Shown here piece by piece: positions 11,728-24,109 of a stretch of DNA of 64,000 nucleotides (positions within the stretch are counted from its first letter, which is position 1; each line of letters starts with the position of its first letter). The position numbers were made by a program, and so were the translations under genes. The DNA lies in contig NW_027478419.1 in assembly GCF_051014685.1 (NCBI RefSeq), positions 496,001 through 560,000 of the forward strand, given 5' to 3'. The notes under the pieces were generated by a model, which was given only the letters and a program-made list of their open reading frames with translations, made no database searches and was not told the DNA's origin. Source of the DNA: Ptiloglossa arizonensis (lineage: Eukaryota; Arthropoda; Insecta; Hymenoptera; Colletidae).

Positions 11728-12772
11728 AAAATTTTGAGTTTCTCAAGCGTTTCTTACATCCAAACTGCCATATCTCGCGAACGGATCGACCAATCCGCAA
11801 AATTTCTGTTGCATCTGCAAGTAGAAACCTGCCCGATTGCAACGGTATGCGTACTTTCCCTCTAGGCCGTTCTAGTTATTCGTTTCGAGCATCAGAACTG
11901 CGAAAATTTTGAGTTTCTCAAGCGTTTCTTACTTCCAAACTGCCATATCTCGCGAACGGATCTACCAATCCGCAAAATTTCTGTTGCATGTGCAAGTAGA
12001 AACTAGCCCGATTACAACGGTATGCGCACTTTTCCCCTAGGCGGTTCTAGTTATTCGTTTCGAGCATCAGAACTGCGAAAATTTTGAGTTTCTCAAGCGT
12101 TTCTTACCTCCAAACTGCCATATCTCGCGAACGGATTGACCTATCCGCAAAATTTCTGTGGCATCTGAAAGTAGAAACTCGCCCGATTACAACGGTATGC
12201 GCACTTTTCCCCTAGGCGGTTCTAGTTATTCGTTTCGAGCATCAGAACTGCGAAAATTTTGAGTTTCTCAAGCCTTTCTTACCTCCAAACTGCCATATCT
12301 CGCGAACGGATTGATCAATCCGCAAAATTTCTGTTGCATCTGAAAGTAGAAACTCGCCCGATTACAACGGTATGCGTACTTTTCCCCTATGCCGTTCTAG
12401 TTACTCGTTTCGAGCATCAGAACTGCGAAAATTTTGAGTTTCTCAAGCGTTTCTTACTTCCAAACTGCCATATCTCGCGAACGGATCGACCAATCCGCAA
12501 AATTTCTGTTGCATGTGCAAGTAGAAACTCGCCCGATTACAACGGTATGCGCACTTTTCCCCTAGGCGGTTCTAGTTATTCGTTTCGAGCATCAGAACTG
12601 CGAAAATTTTGAGTTTCTCAAGCGTTTCTTACCTCCAAACTGCCATATCTCGCGAACGGATTGACCTATCCGCAAAATTTCTGTTGCATCTGAAAGTAGA
12701 AACTCGCCCGATTACAACGGTATGCGCACTTTTCCCCTAGGCGGTTCTAGTTATTCGTTTCGAACATCAGAA

Positions 12773-12778
12773 CTGCAG
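12773..12778. repeat. Extra-base monomer marked by CTGCAG (first of five)
   Basis: The normal AACTGCGAAAATTTT becomes AACTGCAGAAAATTTT, a one-base gain that lengthens the monomer to 176 bp and creates CTGCAG. Five copies are present, at 12,773, 18,372, 23,622, 27,997 and 30,273. All share the surrounding CCCCTAGGCGG monomer context, so one insertion was spread by block duplication. The last four also share GGCGGTTCAGGTT. Confidence 0.9.
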
Positions 12779-14528
12779 AAAATTTTGAGTTTCTCAAGCG
12801 TTTCTTACCTCCAAACTGCCATATCTCGCGAACGGATCGACCAATCCGCAAAATTTCTGTTGCATGTGCAAGTAGAAACTCGCCCGATTACAACGGTATG
12901 CGCACTTTTCCCCTAGGCGGTTCTAGTTATTCGTTTCGAGCATCAGAACTGCGAAAATTTTGAGTTTCTCAAGCGTTTCTTACCTCCAAACTGCCATATC
13001 TCGCGAACGGATTGACCTATCCGCAAAATTTCTGTTGCATCTGAAAGTAGAAACTCGCCCGATTACAACGGTATGCGCACTTTTCCCCTAGGCTGTTCTA
13101 GTTATTCGTTTCGAGCATCAGAACTGCGAAAATTTTGAGTTTCTCAAGCGTTTCTTACCTCCAAACTGCCATATCTCGCGAACGGATTGATCAATCCGCA
13201 AAATTTCCGTTGCATCTGAAAGTAGAAACTCGCCCGATTACAACGGTATGCGTACTTTTCCCCTATGCCGTTCTAGTTACTCGTTTCGAGCATCAGAACT
13301 GCGAAAATTTTGAGTTCCTCAAGCGTTTCTTACATCCAAACTGCCATATCTCGCGAACGGATTGATCAATCCGCAAAATTTCTGTTGCATCTGAAAGTAG
13401 AAACTCGCCCGATTACAACGGTATGCGTACTTTTCCCCTATGCCGTTCTAGTTACTCGTTTCGAGCATCAGAACTGCGAAAATTTTGAGTTTCTCAAGCG
13501 TTTCTTACATCCAAACGGCCATATCTCGCGAACGGATTGAACAATCCGCAAAATTTCTGTTGCATCTGAAAGTAGAAACTCACCCGATTACAACGGTATG
13601 CGTACTCTTCCCCTATGCCGTTCTAGTTACTCGTTTCGAGCATCAGAACTGCGAAAATTTTGAGTTTCTCAAGCGTTTCTTACCTCCAAACTGCCATATC
13701 TCGCGAACGGATTGATCAATCCGCAAAATTTCTGTTGCATCTGAAAGTAGAAACTCGCCCGATTACAACGGTATGCGTAGTTTTCCCCTATGCCGTTCTA
13801 GTTACTCGTTTCGAGCATCAGAACTGCGAAAATTTTGAGTTTCTCAAGCTTTTCTTATTTCCAAACTGCCATATCTCGCGAACGGATTGATCAATCCGCA
13901 AAATTTCTGTGGCGTCTGAAAGTAGAAACTCGCCCGATTACAACGGTATGCGCACTTTCCCCCTAGGCGGTTCTAGTTATTCGTTTCGAGCATCGGAACT
14001 GCGAAAATTTTGAGTTTCTCAAGCGTTTCTTACCTCCAAAGTGCCATATCTCGCGAACGTATTGATCAATCCGCAAAATTTCTGTTGCATCTGAAAGTAA
14101 AAACTCGCCCGATTACAACGGTATGCGTACTTTTCCCCTATGCCGTTCTAGTTACTCGTTTCGAGCATCAGAACTGCGAAAATTTTGAGTTTCTCAAGCG
14201 TTTCTTATTTCCAAACTGCCATATCTCGCGAACGGATTGACCTATCCGCAAAATTTCTGTTGCGTCTGAAAGTAGAAACTCGCCCGATTACAACGGTATG
14301 TGTAGTTTTCCCCTAGGCCGTTCCTGTTATTCCTTTCGAGCATCAGAACTGCGAAAATTTTGAGTTTCTCAAGCGTTTCTTACCTCCAAACTGCCATATC
14401 TCGCGAACGGATTGATTAATCCGCAAAATTTCTGTTGCATCTGAAAGTAGAAACTCGCCCGATTACAACGGTATGCGGACTTTTCCCCTATGCCGTTCTA
14501 GTTACTCGTTTCGAGCATCAGAACTGCG

Positions 14529-15227
14529 AAAATTTTGAGTTTCTCAAGCGTTTCTTATTTCCAAACTGCCATATCTCGCGAACGGATTGACCTATCCGCA
14601 AAATTTCTGTTGCGTCTGAAAGTAGAAACTCGCCCGATTACAACGGTATGCGTACTTTTCCCCTATGCCGTTCAGGTTATTCGTTTCGAGCATCAGAACT
14701 GCGAAAATTTTGAGTTCCTCAAGCGTTTCTTACATCCAAACTGCCATATCTCGCGAACGGATTGCCGATCCGCAAAATTTCTGTTGCATCTGAAAGTAGA
14801 AACTCGCCCGATTACAACGGTATGCGCAATTTTCCCCTAGGCCGTTCTAGTTATTCGTTTCGAGCATCAGAACTGCGCAAATTTTGAGTTTCTCAAGCGT
14901 TTCTTACCTCCAAACTGAAATATCTCGCGAACGGATTGACCAATCCGCAAAATTTCTGTTGCGTCTGAAAGTGGAAACTCGCCCGATTACAACGGTGTGC
15001 GTACTATTCCCCTTGGCCGTTCTAGTTACTCGTTTCGAGCATCAGAACTGCGAAAATTTTGTGTTTCTCAAGCGTTTCTTATATCCAAACTGCCATATCT
15101 CGCGAACGAATTGATCAATCCGCAAAATTTCTGTTGCATCTGAAAGTAGAAACTCGCCCGATTACAACGGTATGCGCACTTTTCCCCTAGGCCGTTCTAG
15201 TTATTCGTTTCGAGCATCAGAACTGCG
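14529..15227 (+). repeat. Four-monomer cassette, copy 3
   Basis: Counterpart of the 8,930 cassette within the second 5,599-bp block (lag exactly 5,599). It has the ordinary GATTACAACGG where the 8,930 copy has GATTAAAACGG. Confidence 0.85.
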
Positions 15228-15736
15228 AAAATTTTGAGTTTCTCAAGCGTTTCTTACCTCCAAACTGTCATATCTCGCGAACGGATTGACCTATCCGCAA
15301 AATTTCTGTTGCGTCTGAAAGTAGAAACTCGCCCGATTACAACGGTGGGTGTAGTTTTCCCCTAGGCCGTTCTAGTTATTCGTTTCGAGCATCAGAACTG
15401 CGAAAATTTTGAGTTTCTCAAGCGTTTCTTACCTCCAAACTGCCATATCTCGCGAACGGATTCATCAATCCGCAAAATTTCTGTTGCATCTGAAAGTAGA
15501 AACTCGCCCGATTACAACGGTATGCGTACTTTTCCCCTATGCCGTTCTAGTTACTCGTTTCGAGCATCAGAACTGCGAAAATTTTGAGTTTCTCAATCGT
15601 TTCTTACATCCAAACTGCCATATCTCGCGAACGGATCGACCAATCCGCAAAATTTCTGTTGCATCTGCAAGTAGAAACCTGCCCGATTGCAACGGTATGC
15701 GTACTTTCCCTCTAGGCCGTTCTAGTTATTCGTTTC

Positions 15737-18700
15737 GAGCATCAGAACTGCGAAAATTTTGAGTTTCTCAAGCGTTTCTTACTTCCAAACTGCCATATCT
15801 CGCGAACGGATCGACCAATCCGCAAAATTTCTGTTGCATGTGCAAGTAGAAACTCGCCCGATTACAACGGTGTGCGCACTTTTCCCCTAGGCGGTTCTAG
15901 TTATTCGTTTCGAGCATCAGAACTGCGAAAATTTTGAGTTTCTCAAGCGTTTCTTACCTCCAAACTGCCATATCTCGCGAACGGATTGAACTATCCGCAA
16001 AATTTCTGTGGCATCTGAAAGTAGAAACTCGCCCGATTACAACGGTATGCGCACTTTTCCCCTAGGCGGTTCTAGTTATTCGTTTCGAGCATCAGAACTG
16101 CGAAAATTTTGAGTTTCTCAAGCGTTTCTTACCTCCAAACTGCCATATCTCGCGAACGGATTGATCAATCCGCAAAATTTCTGTTGCATCTGAAAGTAGA
16201 AACTCGCCCGATTACAACGGTATGCGTACTTTTCCCCTATGCCGTTCTAGTTACTCGTTTCGAGCATCAGAACTGCGAAAATTTTGAGTTTCTCAAGCGT
16301 TTCTTACTTCCAAACTGCCATATCTCGCGAACGGATCGACCAATCCGCAAAATTTCTGTTGCATGTGCAAGTAGAAACTCGCCCGATTACAACGGTATGC
16401 GCACTTTTCCCCTAGGCGGTTCTAGTTATTCGTTTCGAGCATCAGAACTGCGAAAATTTTGAGTTTCTCAAGCGTTTCTTACCTCCAAACTGCCATATCT
16501 CGCGAACGGATTGACCTATCCGCAAAATTTCTGTTGCATCTGAAAGTAGAAACTCGCCCGATTACAACGGTATGCGCACTTTTCCCCTAGGCGGTTCTAG
16601 TTACTCGTTTCGAGCATCAGAACTGCGAAAATTTTGAGTTTCTCAAGCGTTTCTTATTTCCAAACTGCCATATCTCGCGAACGGATTGACCTATCCGCAA
16701 AATTTCTGTTGCGTCTGAAAGTAGAAACTCGCCCGATTACAACGGTATGCGTACTTTTCCCCTATGCCGTTCAGGTTATTCGTTTCGAGCATCAGAACTG
16801 CGAAAATTTTGAGTTCCTCAAGCGTTTCTTACATCCAAACTGCCATATCTCGCGAACGGATTGCCGATCCGCAAAATTTCTGTTGCATCTGAAAGTAGAA
16901 ACTCGCCCGATTACAACGGTATGCGCAATTTTCCCCTAGGCCGTTCTAGTTATTCGTTTCGAGCATCAGAACTGCGCAAATTTTGAGTTTCTCAAGCGTT
17001 TCTTACCTCCAAACTGAAATATCTCGCGAACGGATTGACCAATCCGCAAAATTTCTGTTGCGTCTGAAAGTGGAAACTCGCCCGATTACAACGGTGTGCG
17101 TACTATTCCCCTTGGCCGTTCTAGTTACTCGTTTCGAGCATCAGAACTGCGAAAATTTTGTGTTTCTCAAGCGTTTCTTATATCCAAACTGCCATATCTC
17201 GCGAACGAATTGATCAATCCGCAAAATTTCTGTTGCATCTGAAAGTAGAAACTCGCCCGATTACAACGGTATGCGTACTTTTCCCCTATGCCGTTCTAGT
17301 TACTCGTTTCGAGCATCAGAACTGCGAAAATTTTGAGTTTCTCAAGCGTTTCTTACATCCAAACTGCCATATCTCGCGAACGGATCGACCAATCCGCAAA
17401 ATTTCTGTTGCATCTGCAAGTAGAAACCTGCCCGATTGCAACGGTATGCGTACTTTCCCTCTAGGCCGTTCTAGTTATTCGTTTCGAGCATCAGAACTGC
17501 GAAAATTTTGAGTTTCTCAAGCGTTTCTTACTTCCAAACTGCCATATCTCGCGAACGGATCGACCAATCCGCAAAATTTCTGTTGCATGTGCAAGTAGAA
17601 ACTCGCCCGATTACAACGGTATGCGCACTTTTCCCCTAGGCGGTTCTAGTTATTCGTTTCGAGCATCAGAACTGCGAAAATTTTGAGTTTCTCAAGCGTT
17701 TCTTACCTCCAAACTGCCATATCTCGCGAACGGATTGACCTATCCGCAAAATTTCTGTGGCATCTGAAAGTAGAAACTCGCCCGATTACAACGGTATGCG
17801 CACTTTTCCCCTAGGCGGTTCTAGTTATTCGTTTCGAGCATCAGAACTGCGAAAATTTTGAGTTTCTCAAGCGTTTCTTACCTCCAAACTGCCATATCTC
17901 GCGAACGGATTGATCAATCCGCAAAATTTCTGTTGCATCTGAAAGTAGAAACTCGCCCGATTACAACGGTATGCGTACTTTTCCCCTATGCCGTTCTAGT
18001 TACTCGTTTCGAGCATCAGAACTGCGAAAATTTTGAGTTCCTCAAGCGTTTCTTACTTCCAAACTGCCATATCTCGCGAACGGATCGACCAATCCGCAAA
18101 ATTTCTGTTGCATGTGCAAGTAGAAACTCGCCCGATTACAACGGTATGCGCACTTTTCCCCTAGGCGGTTCTAGTTATTCGTTTCGAGCATCAGAACTGC
18201 GAAAATTTTGAGTTTCTCAAGCGTTTCTTACCTCCAAACTGCCATATCTCGCGAACGGATTGACCTATCCGCAAAATTTCTGTTGCATCTGAAAGTAGAA
18301 ACTCGCCCGATTACAACGGTATGCGCACTTTTCCCCTAGGCGGTTCAGGTTATTCGTTTCGAGCATCAGAACTGCAGAAAATTTTGAGTTTCTCAAGCGT
18401 TTCTTACCTCCAAACTGCCATATCTCGCGAACGGATTGACCTATCCGCAAAATTTCTGTTGCATCTGAAAGTAGAAACTTGCCCGATTACAACGGTATGC
18501 GCACTTTTCCCCTAGGCGGTTCTAGTTATTCGTTTCGAGCATCAGAACTGCGAAAATTTTGAGTTTCTCAAGCGTTTCTTACATCCAAACTGCCATATCT
18601 CGCGAACGGATTGATCAATCCGCAAAATTTCTGTTGCATCTGAAAGTAGAAACTCGCCCGATTACAACGGTATGCGTACTTTTCCCCTATGCCGTTCTAG

Positions 18701-18755
18701 TTACTCGTTTCGAGCATCAGAACTGCGAAAATTTTGAGTTTCTCAAGCGTTTCTT
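15737..18755 (+). repeat. 17-monomer block copied at a lag of 5,250 bp (source side)
   Basis: About 15,737-18,755 corresponds to 20,987-24,005 (lag 30 x 175). Shared markers are GTGTGCGCAC, loop TGAACT, GAGTTCCTC near 18,038 and 23,288, the GTTCAGGTT plus CTGCAG monomer (18,372 and 23,622), and GAAACTTGCCC. Later changes on the partner side include CTCGCTCGATT, AATCCTCAAAA and ACGTTATGCG. Which side is ancestral cannot be told from sequence alone. Confidence 0.75.
16628..17326 (+). repeat. Four-monomer cassette, copy 4
   Basis: Counterpart of the 11,029 cassette in the second 5,599-bp block. It also lies in the stretch copied again at a lag of 5,250 bp. Confidence 0.85.
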
Positions 18756-21732
18756 ATTTCCAAACTGCCATATCTCGCGAACGGATTGACCTATCCGCAA
18801 AATTTCTGTTGCGTCTGAAAGTAGAAACTCGCCCGATTACAACGGTATGTGTAGTTTTCCCCTAGGCCGTTCCAGTTATTCCTTTCGAGCATCAGAACTG
18901 CGAAAATTTTGAGTTCCTCAAGCGTTTCTTACATCCAAACTGCCATATCTCGCGAACGGATTGATCAATCCGCAAAATTTCTGTTGCATCTGAAAGTAGA
19001 AACTCGCCCGATTACAACGGTATGCGTACTTTTCCCCTATGCCGTTCTAGTTACTCGTTTCGAGCATCAGAACTGCGAAAATTTTGAGTTTCTCAAGCGT
19101 TTCTTACATCCAAACGGCCATATCTCGCGAACGGATTGAACAATCCGCAAAATTTCTGTTGCATCTGAAAGTAGAAACTCACCCGATTACAACGGTATGC
19201 GTACTCTTCCCCTATGCCGTTCTAGTTACTCGTTTCGAGCATCAGAACTGCGAAAATTTTGAGTTTCTCAAGCGTTTCTTACCTCCAAACTGCCATATCT
19301 CGCGAACGGATTGATCAATCCGCAAAATTTCTGTTGCATCTGAAAGTAGAAACTCGCCCGATTACAACGGTATGCGTACTTTTCCCCTATGCCGTTCTAG
19401 TTACTCGTTTCGAGCATCAGAACTGCGAAAATTTTGAGTTTCTCAAGCGTTTCTTACTTCCAAACTGCCATATCTCGCGAACGGATCGACCAATCCGCAA
19501 AATTTCTGTTGCATGTGCAAGTAGAAACTCGCCCGATTACAACGGTGTGCGCACTTTTCCCCTAGGCGGTTCTAGTTATTCGTTTCGAGCATCAGAACTG
19601 CGAAAATTTTGAGTTTCTCAAGCGTTTCTTACCTCCAAACTGCCATATCTCGCGAACGGATTGAACTATCCGCAAAATTTCTGTGGCATCTGAAAGTAGA
19701 AACTCGCCCGATTACAACGGTATGCGCACTTTTCCCCTAGGCGGTTCTAGTTATTCGTTTCGAGCATCAGAACTGCGAAAATTTTGAGTTTCTCAAGCGT
19801 TTCTTACCTCCAAACTGCCATATCTCGCGAACGGATTGATCAATCCGCAAAATTTCTGTTGCATCTGAAAGTAGAAACTCGCCCGATTACAACGGTATGC
19901 GTACTTTTCCCCTATGCCGTTCTAGTTACTCGTTTCGAGCATCAGAACTGCGAAAATTTTGAGTTTCTCAAGCGTTTCTTACTTCCAAACTGCCATATCT
20001 CGCGAACGGATCGACCAATCCGCAAAATTTCTGTTGCATGTGCAAGTAGAAACTCGCCCGATTACAACGGTATGCGCACTTTTCCCCTAGGCGGTTCTAG
20101 TTATTCGTTTCGAGCATCAGAACTGCGAAAATTTTGAGTTTCTCAAGCGTTTCTTACATCCAAACTGCCATATCTCGCGAACGGATTGATCAATCCGCAA
20201 AATTTCTGTTGCATCTGAAAGTAGAAACTCGCCCGATTACAACGGTATGCGTACTTTTCCCCTATGCCGTTCTAGTTACTCGTTTCGAGCATCAGAACTG
20301 CGAAAATTTTGAGTTTCTCAAGCGTTTCTTATTTCCAAACTGCCATATCTCGCGAACGGATTGACCTATCCGCAAAATTTCTGTTGCGTCTGAAAGTAGA
20401 AACTCGCCCGATTACAACGGTATGTGTAGTTTTCCCCTAGGCCGTTCCAGTTATTCCTTTCGAGCATCAGAACTGCGAAAATTTTGAGTTCCTCAAGCGT
20501 TTCTTACATCCAAACTGCCATATCTCGCGAACGGATTGATCAATCCGCAAAATTTCTGTTGCATCTGAAAGTAGAAACTCGCCCGATTACAACGGTATGC
20601 GTACTTTTCCCCTATGCCGTTCTAGTTACTCGTTTCGAGCATCAGAACTGCGAAAATTTTGAGTTTCTCAAGCGTTTCTTACATCCAAACGGCCATATCT
20701 CGCGAACGGATTGAACAATCCGCAAAATTTCTGTTGCATCTGAAAGTAGAAACTCACCCGATTACAACGGTATGCGTACTCTTCCCCTATGCCGTTCTAG
20801 TTACTCGTTTCGAGCATCAGAACTGCGAAAATTTTGAGTTTCTCAAGCGTTTCTTACCTCCAAACTGCCATATCTCGCGAACGGATTGATCAATCCGCAA
20901 AATTTCTGTTGCATCTGAAAGTAGAAACTCGCCCGATTACAACGGTATGCGTACTTTTCCCCTATGCCGTTCTAGTTACTCGTTTCGAGCATCAGAACTG
21001 CGAAAATTTTGAGTTTCTCAAGCGTTTCTTACTTCCAAACTGCCATATCTCGCGAACGGATCGACCAATCCGCAAAATTTCTGTTGCATGTGCAAGTAGA
21101 AACTCGCCCGATTACAACGGTGTGCGCACTTTTCCCCTAGGCGGTTCTAGTTATTCGTTTCGAGCATCAGAACTGCGAAAATTTTGAGTTTCTCAAGCGT
21201 TTCTTACCTCCAAACTGCCATATCTCGCGAACGGATTGAACTATCCGCAAAATTTCTGTGGCATCTGAAAGTAGAAACTCGCCCGATTACAACGGTATGC
21301 GCACTTTTCCCCTAGGCGGTTCTAGTTATTCGTTTCGAGCATCAGAACTGCGAAAATTTTGAGTTTCTCAAGCGTTTCTTACCTCCAAACTGCCATATCT
21401 CGCGAACGGATTGATCAATCCGCAAAATTTCTGTTGCATCTGAAAGTAGAAACTCGCCCGATTACAACGGTATGCGTACTTTTCCCCTATGCCGTTCTAG
21501 TTACTCGTTTCGAGCATCAGAACTGCGAAAATTTTGAGTTTCTCAAGCGTTTCTTACTTCCAAACTGCCATATCTCGCGAACGGATCGACCAATCCGCAA
21601 AATTTCTGTTGCATGTGCAAGTAGAAACTCGCCCGATTACAACGGTATGCGCACTTTTCCCCTAGGCGGTTCTAGTTATTCGTTTCGAGCATCAGAACTG
21701 CGAAAATTTTGAGTTTCTCAAGCGTTTCTTAC
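18481..21732 (+). repeat. Nine-monomer tandem duplication, 1,575-bp period
   Basis: About 18,481-20,157 is repeated at 20,056-21,732 at a lag of exactly 9 x 175 bp, with no differences that I could spot. Shared variants include GTGTGCGCAC (near 19,546 and 21,121), loop TGAACT (19,660 and 21,236), AAACGGCC with CTCACCCG, and TTATTCCTTTCG. Near-identity makes this one of the youngest events in the window, or possibly an assembly duplication. Confidence 0.85.
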
Positions 21733-22940
21733 CTCCAAACTGCCATATCTCGCGAACGGATTGACCTATCCGCAAAATTTCTGTTGCATCTGAAAGTAGA
21801 AACTCGCCCGATTACAACGGTATGCGCACTTTTCCCCTAGGCGGTTCTAGTTACTCGTTTCGAGCATCAGAACTGCGAAAATTTTGAGTTTCTCAAGCGT
21901 TTCTTATTTCCAAACTGCCATATCTCGCGAACGGATTGACCTATCCGCAAAATTTCTGTTGCGTCTGAAAGTAGAAACTCGCCCGATTACAACGGTATGC
22001 GTACTTTTCCCCTATGCCGTTCAGGTTATTCGTTTCGAGCATCAGAACTGCGAAAATTTTGAGTTCCTCAAGCGTTTCTTACATCCAAACTGCCATATCT
22101 CGCGAACGGATTGCCGATCCGCAAAATTTCTGTTGCATCTGAAAGTAGAAACTCGCCCGATTACAACGGTATGCGCAATTTTCCCCTAGGCCGTTCTAGT
22201 TATTCGTTTCGAGCATCAGAACTGCGCAAATTTTGAGTTTCTCAAGCGTTTCTTACCTCCAAACTGAAATATCTCGCGAACGGATTGACCAATCCGCAAA
22301 ATTTCTGTTGCGTCTGAAAGTGGAAACTCGCCCGATTACAACGGTGTGCGTACTATTCCCCTTGGCCGTTCTAGTTACTCGTTTCGAGCATCAGAACTGC
22401 GAAAATTTTGTGTTTCTCAAGCGTTTCTTATATCCAAACTGCCATATCTCGCGAACGAATTGATCAATCCGCAAAATTTCTGTTGCATCTGAAAGTAGAA
22501 ACTCGCTCGATTACAACGGTATGCGTACTTTTCCCCTATGCCGTTCTAGTTACTCGTTTCGAGCATCAGAACTGCGAAAATTTTGAGTTTCTCAAGCGTT
22601 TCTTACATCCAAACTGCCATATCTCGCGAACGGATCGACCAATCCTCAAAATTTCTGTTGCATCTGCAAGTAGAAACCTGCCCGATTGCAACGGTATGCG
22701 TACTTTCCCCCTAGGCCGTTCTAGTTATTCGTTTCGAGCATCAGAACTGCGAAAATTTTGAGTTTCTCAAGCGTTTCTTACTTCCAAACTGCCATATCTC
22801 GCGAACGGATCGACCAATCCGCAAAATTTCTGTTGCATGTGCAAGTAGAAACTCGCCCGATTACAACGGTATGCGCACTTTTCCCCTAGGCGGTTCTAGT
22901 TATTCGTTTCGAGCATCAGAACTGCGAAAATTTTGAGTTT
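21150..22940 (+). repeat. 10-monomer block copied at a lag of 4,900 bp
   Basis: About 21,150-22,940 corresponds to 26,050-27,840, including the loop TGAACT monomer with GTGGCATC and a full four-monomer cassette. The match ends near 27,840, where the partner has TTTCTGAAGCG and TTTCTTTCCTCC. Confidence 0.7.
21878..22576 (+). repeat. Four-monomer cassette, copy 5
   Basis: Same four monomers at a lag of 5,250 bp from copy 4. The fourth monomer carries a private CTCGCTCGATT (near 22,504). That change is shared with 29,332, which shows a direct copying relationship between the two regions. Confidence 0.85.
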
Positions 22941-24109
22941 CTCAAGCGTTTCTTACCTCCAAACTGCCATATCTCGCGAACGGATTGACCTATCCGCAAA
23001 ATTTCTGTGGCATCTGAAAGTAGAAACTCGCCCGATTACAACGTTATGCGCACTTTTCCCCTAGGCGGTTCTAGTTATTCGTTTCGAGCATCAGAACTGC
23101 GAAAATTTTGAGTTTCTCAAGCGTTTCTTACCTCCAAAGTGCCATATCTCGCGAACGGATTGATCAATCCGCAAAATTTCTGTTGCATCTGAAAGTAGAA
23201 ACTCGCCCGATTACAACGGTGTGCGTACTTTTCCCCTATGCCGTTCTAGTTACTCGTTTCGAGCATCAGAACTGCGAAAATTTTGAGTTCCTCAAGCGTT
23301 TCTTACTTCCAAACTGCCATATCTCGCGAACGGATCGACCAATCCGCAAAATTTCTGTTGCATGTGCAAGTAGAAACTCGCCCGATTACAACGGTATGCG
23401 CACTTTTCCCCTAGGCGGTTCTAGTTATTCGTTTCGAGCATCAGAACTGCGAAAATTTTGAGTTTCTCAAGCGTTTCTTACCTCCAAACTGCCATATCTC
23501 GCGAACGGATTGACCTATCCGCAAAATTTCTGTTGCATCTGAAAGTAGAAACTCGCCCGATTACAACGGTATGCGCACTTTTCCCCTAGGCGGTTCAGGT
23601 TATTCGTTTCGAGCATCAGAACTGCAGAAAATTTTGAGTTTCTCAAGCGTTTCTTACCTCCAAACTGCCATATCTCGCGAACGGATTGACCTATCCGCAA
23701 AATTTCTGTTGCATCTGAAAGTAGAAACTTGCCCGATTACAACGGTATGCGCACTTTTCCCCTAGGCGGTTCTAGTTATTCGTTTCGAGCATCAGAACTG
23801 CGAAAATTTTGAGTTTCTCAAGCGTTTCTTACATCCAAACTGCCATATCTCGCGAACGGATTGATCAATCCGCAAAATTTCTGTTGCATCTGAAAGTAGA
23901 AACTCGCCCGATTACAACGGTGTGCGTACTTTTCCCCTATGCCGTTCTAGTTACTCGTTTCGAGCATCAGAACTGCGAAAATTTTGAGTTTCTCAAGCGT
24001 TTCTTACATCCAAACGGCCATATCTCGCGAACGGATTGAACAATCCGCAAAATTTCTGTTGCATCTGAAAGTAGAAACTCACCCGATTACAACGGTATGC
24101 GTACTCTTC

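Larger units (their letters stand above)
7211..12809 (+). repeat. 32-monomer block, copy 1 (5,599 bp)
   Basis: This block is repeated immediately downstream at a constant lag of 5,599 bp. That lag is 32 x 175 minus 1, explained by two 174-bp monomers (9,162 and 11,261) and one 176-bp monomer (12,773). Shared unusual variants include CCCCTAGGCTG, CAAAATTTCCG, CAAGCTTTTC, AAAGTGCC with GTAAAAAC, GGTTATTCG after GCCGTTCA, and GGGTGTAG. Differences I could spot number about a dozen to fifteen, such as TTAATTCC, GATTAAAACGG, GGATCTACC, AACTAGCCC and AAGCCTTTC in this copy, so identity exceeds 99%. The block itself holds older internal duplications at lags of 2,099 and 1,749 bp. Confidence 0.85.
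12810..18408 (+). repeat. 32-monomer block, copy 2 (5,599 bp)
   Basis: Direct, adjoining duplicate of 7,211-12,809. The similarity continues about 30 bases past the nominal end, through the CTGCAG monomer at 18,372 (partner of 12,773), where this copy has GTTCAGGTT instead of GTTCTAGTT. Differences private to this copy include GTAGTTTTCC near 13,778, GGCGTCTG near 13,915, AACTGTCAT near 15,267, TGAACT in the palindrome loop near 15,987 and GAGTTCCTC near 18,038. Part of this copy (about 15,737 onward) was copied again at a lag of 5,250 bp, and the TGAACT variant travelled with it. Confidence 0.85.

Noticed and set aside
18265..18450. A 61-residue open frame on the minus strand, repeated at 23,515, 27,890 and 30,166
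   Set aside because: Its recurrence follows the copied extra-base (CTGCAG) monomer. The one-base gain merely removes a stop in that frame.
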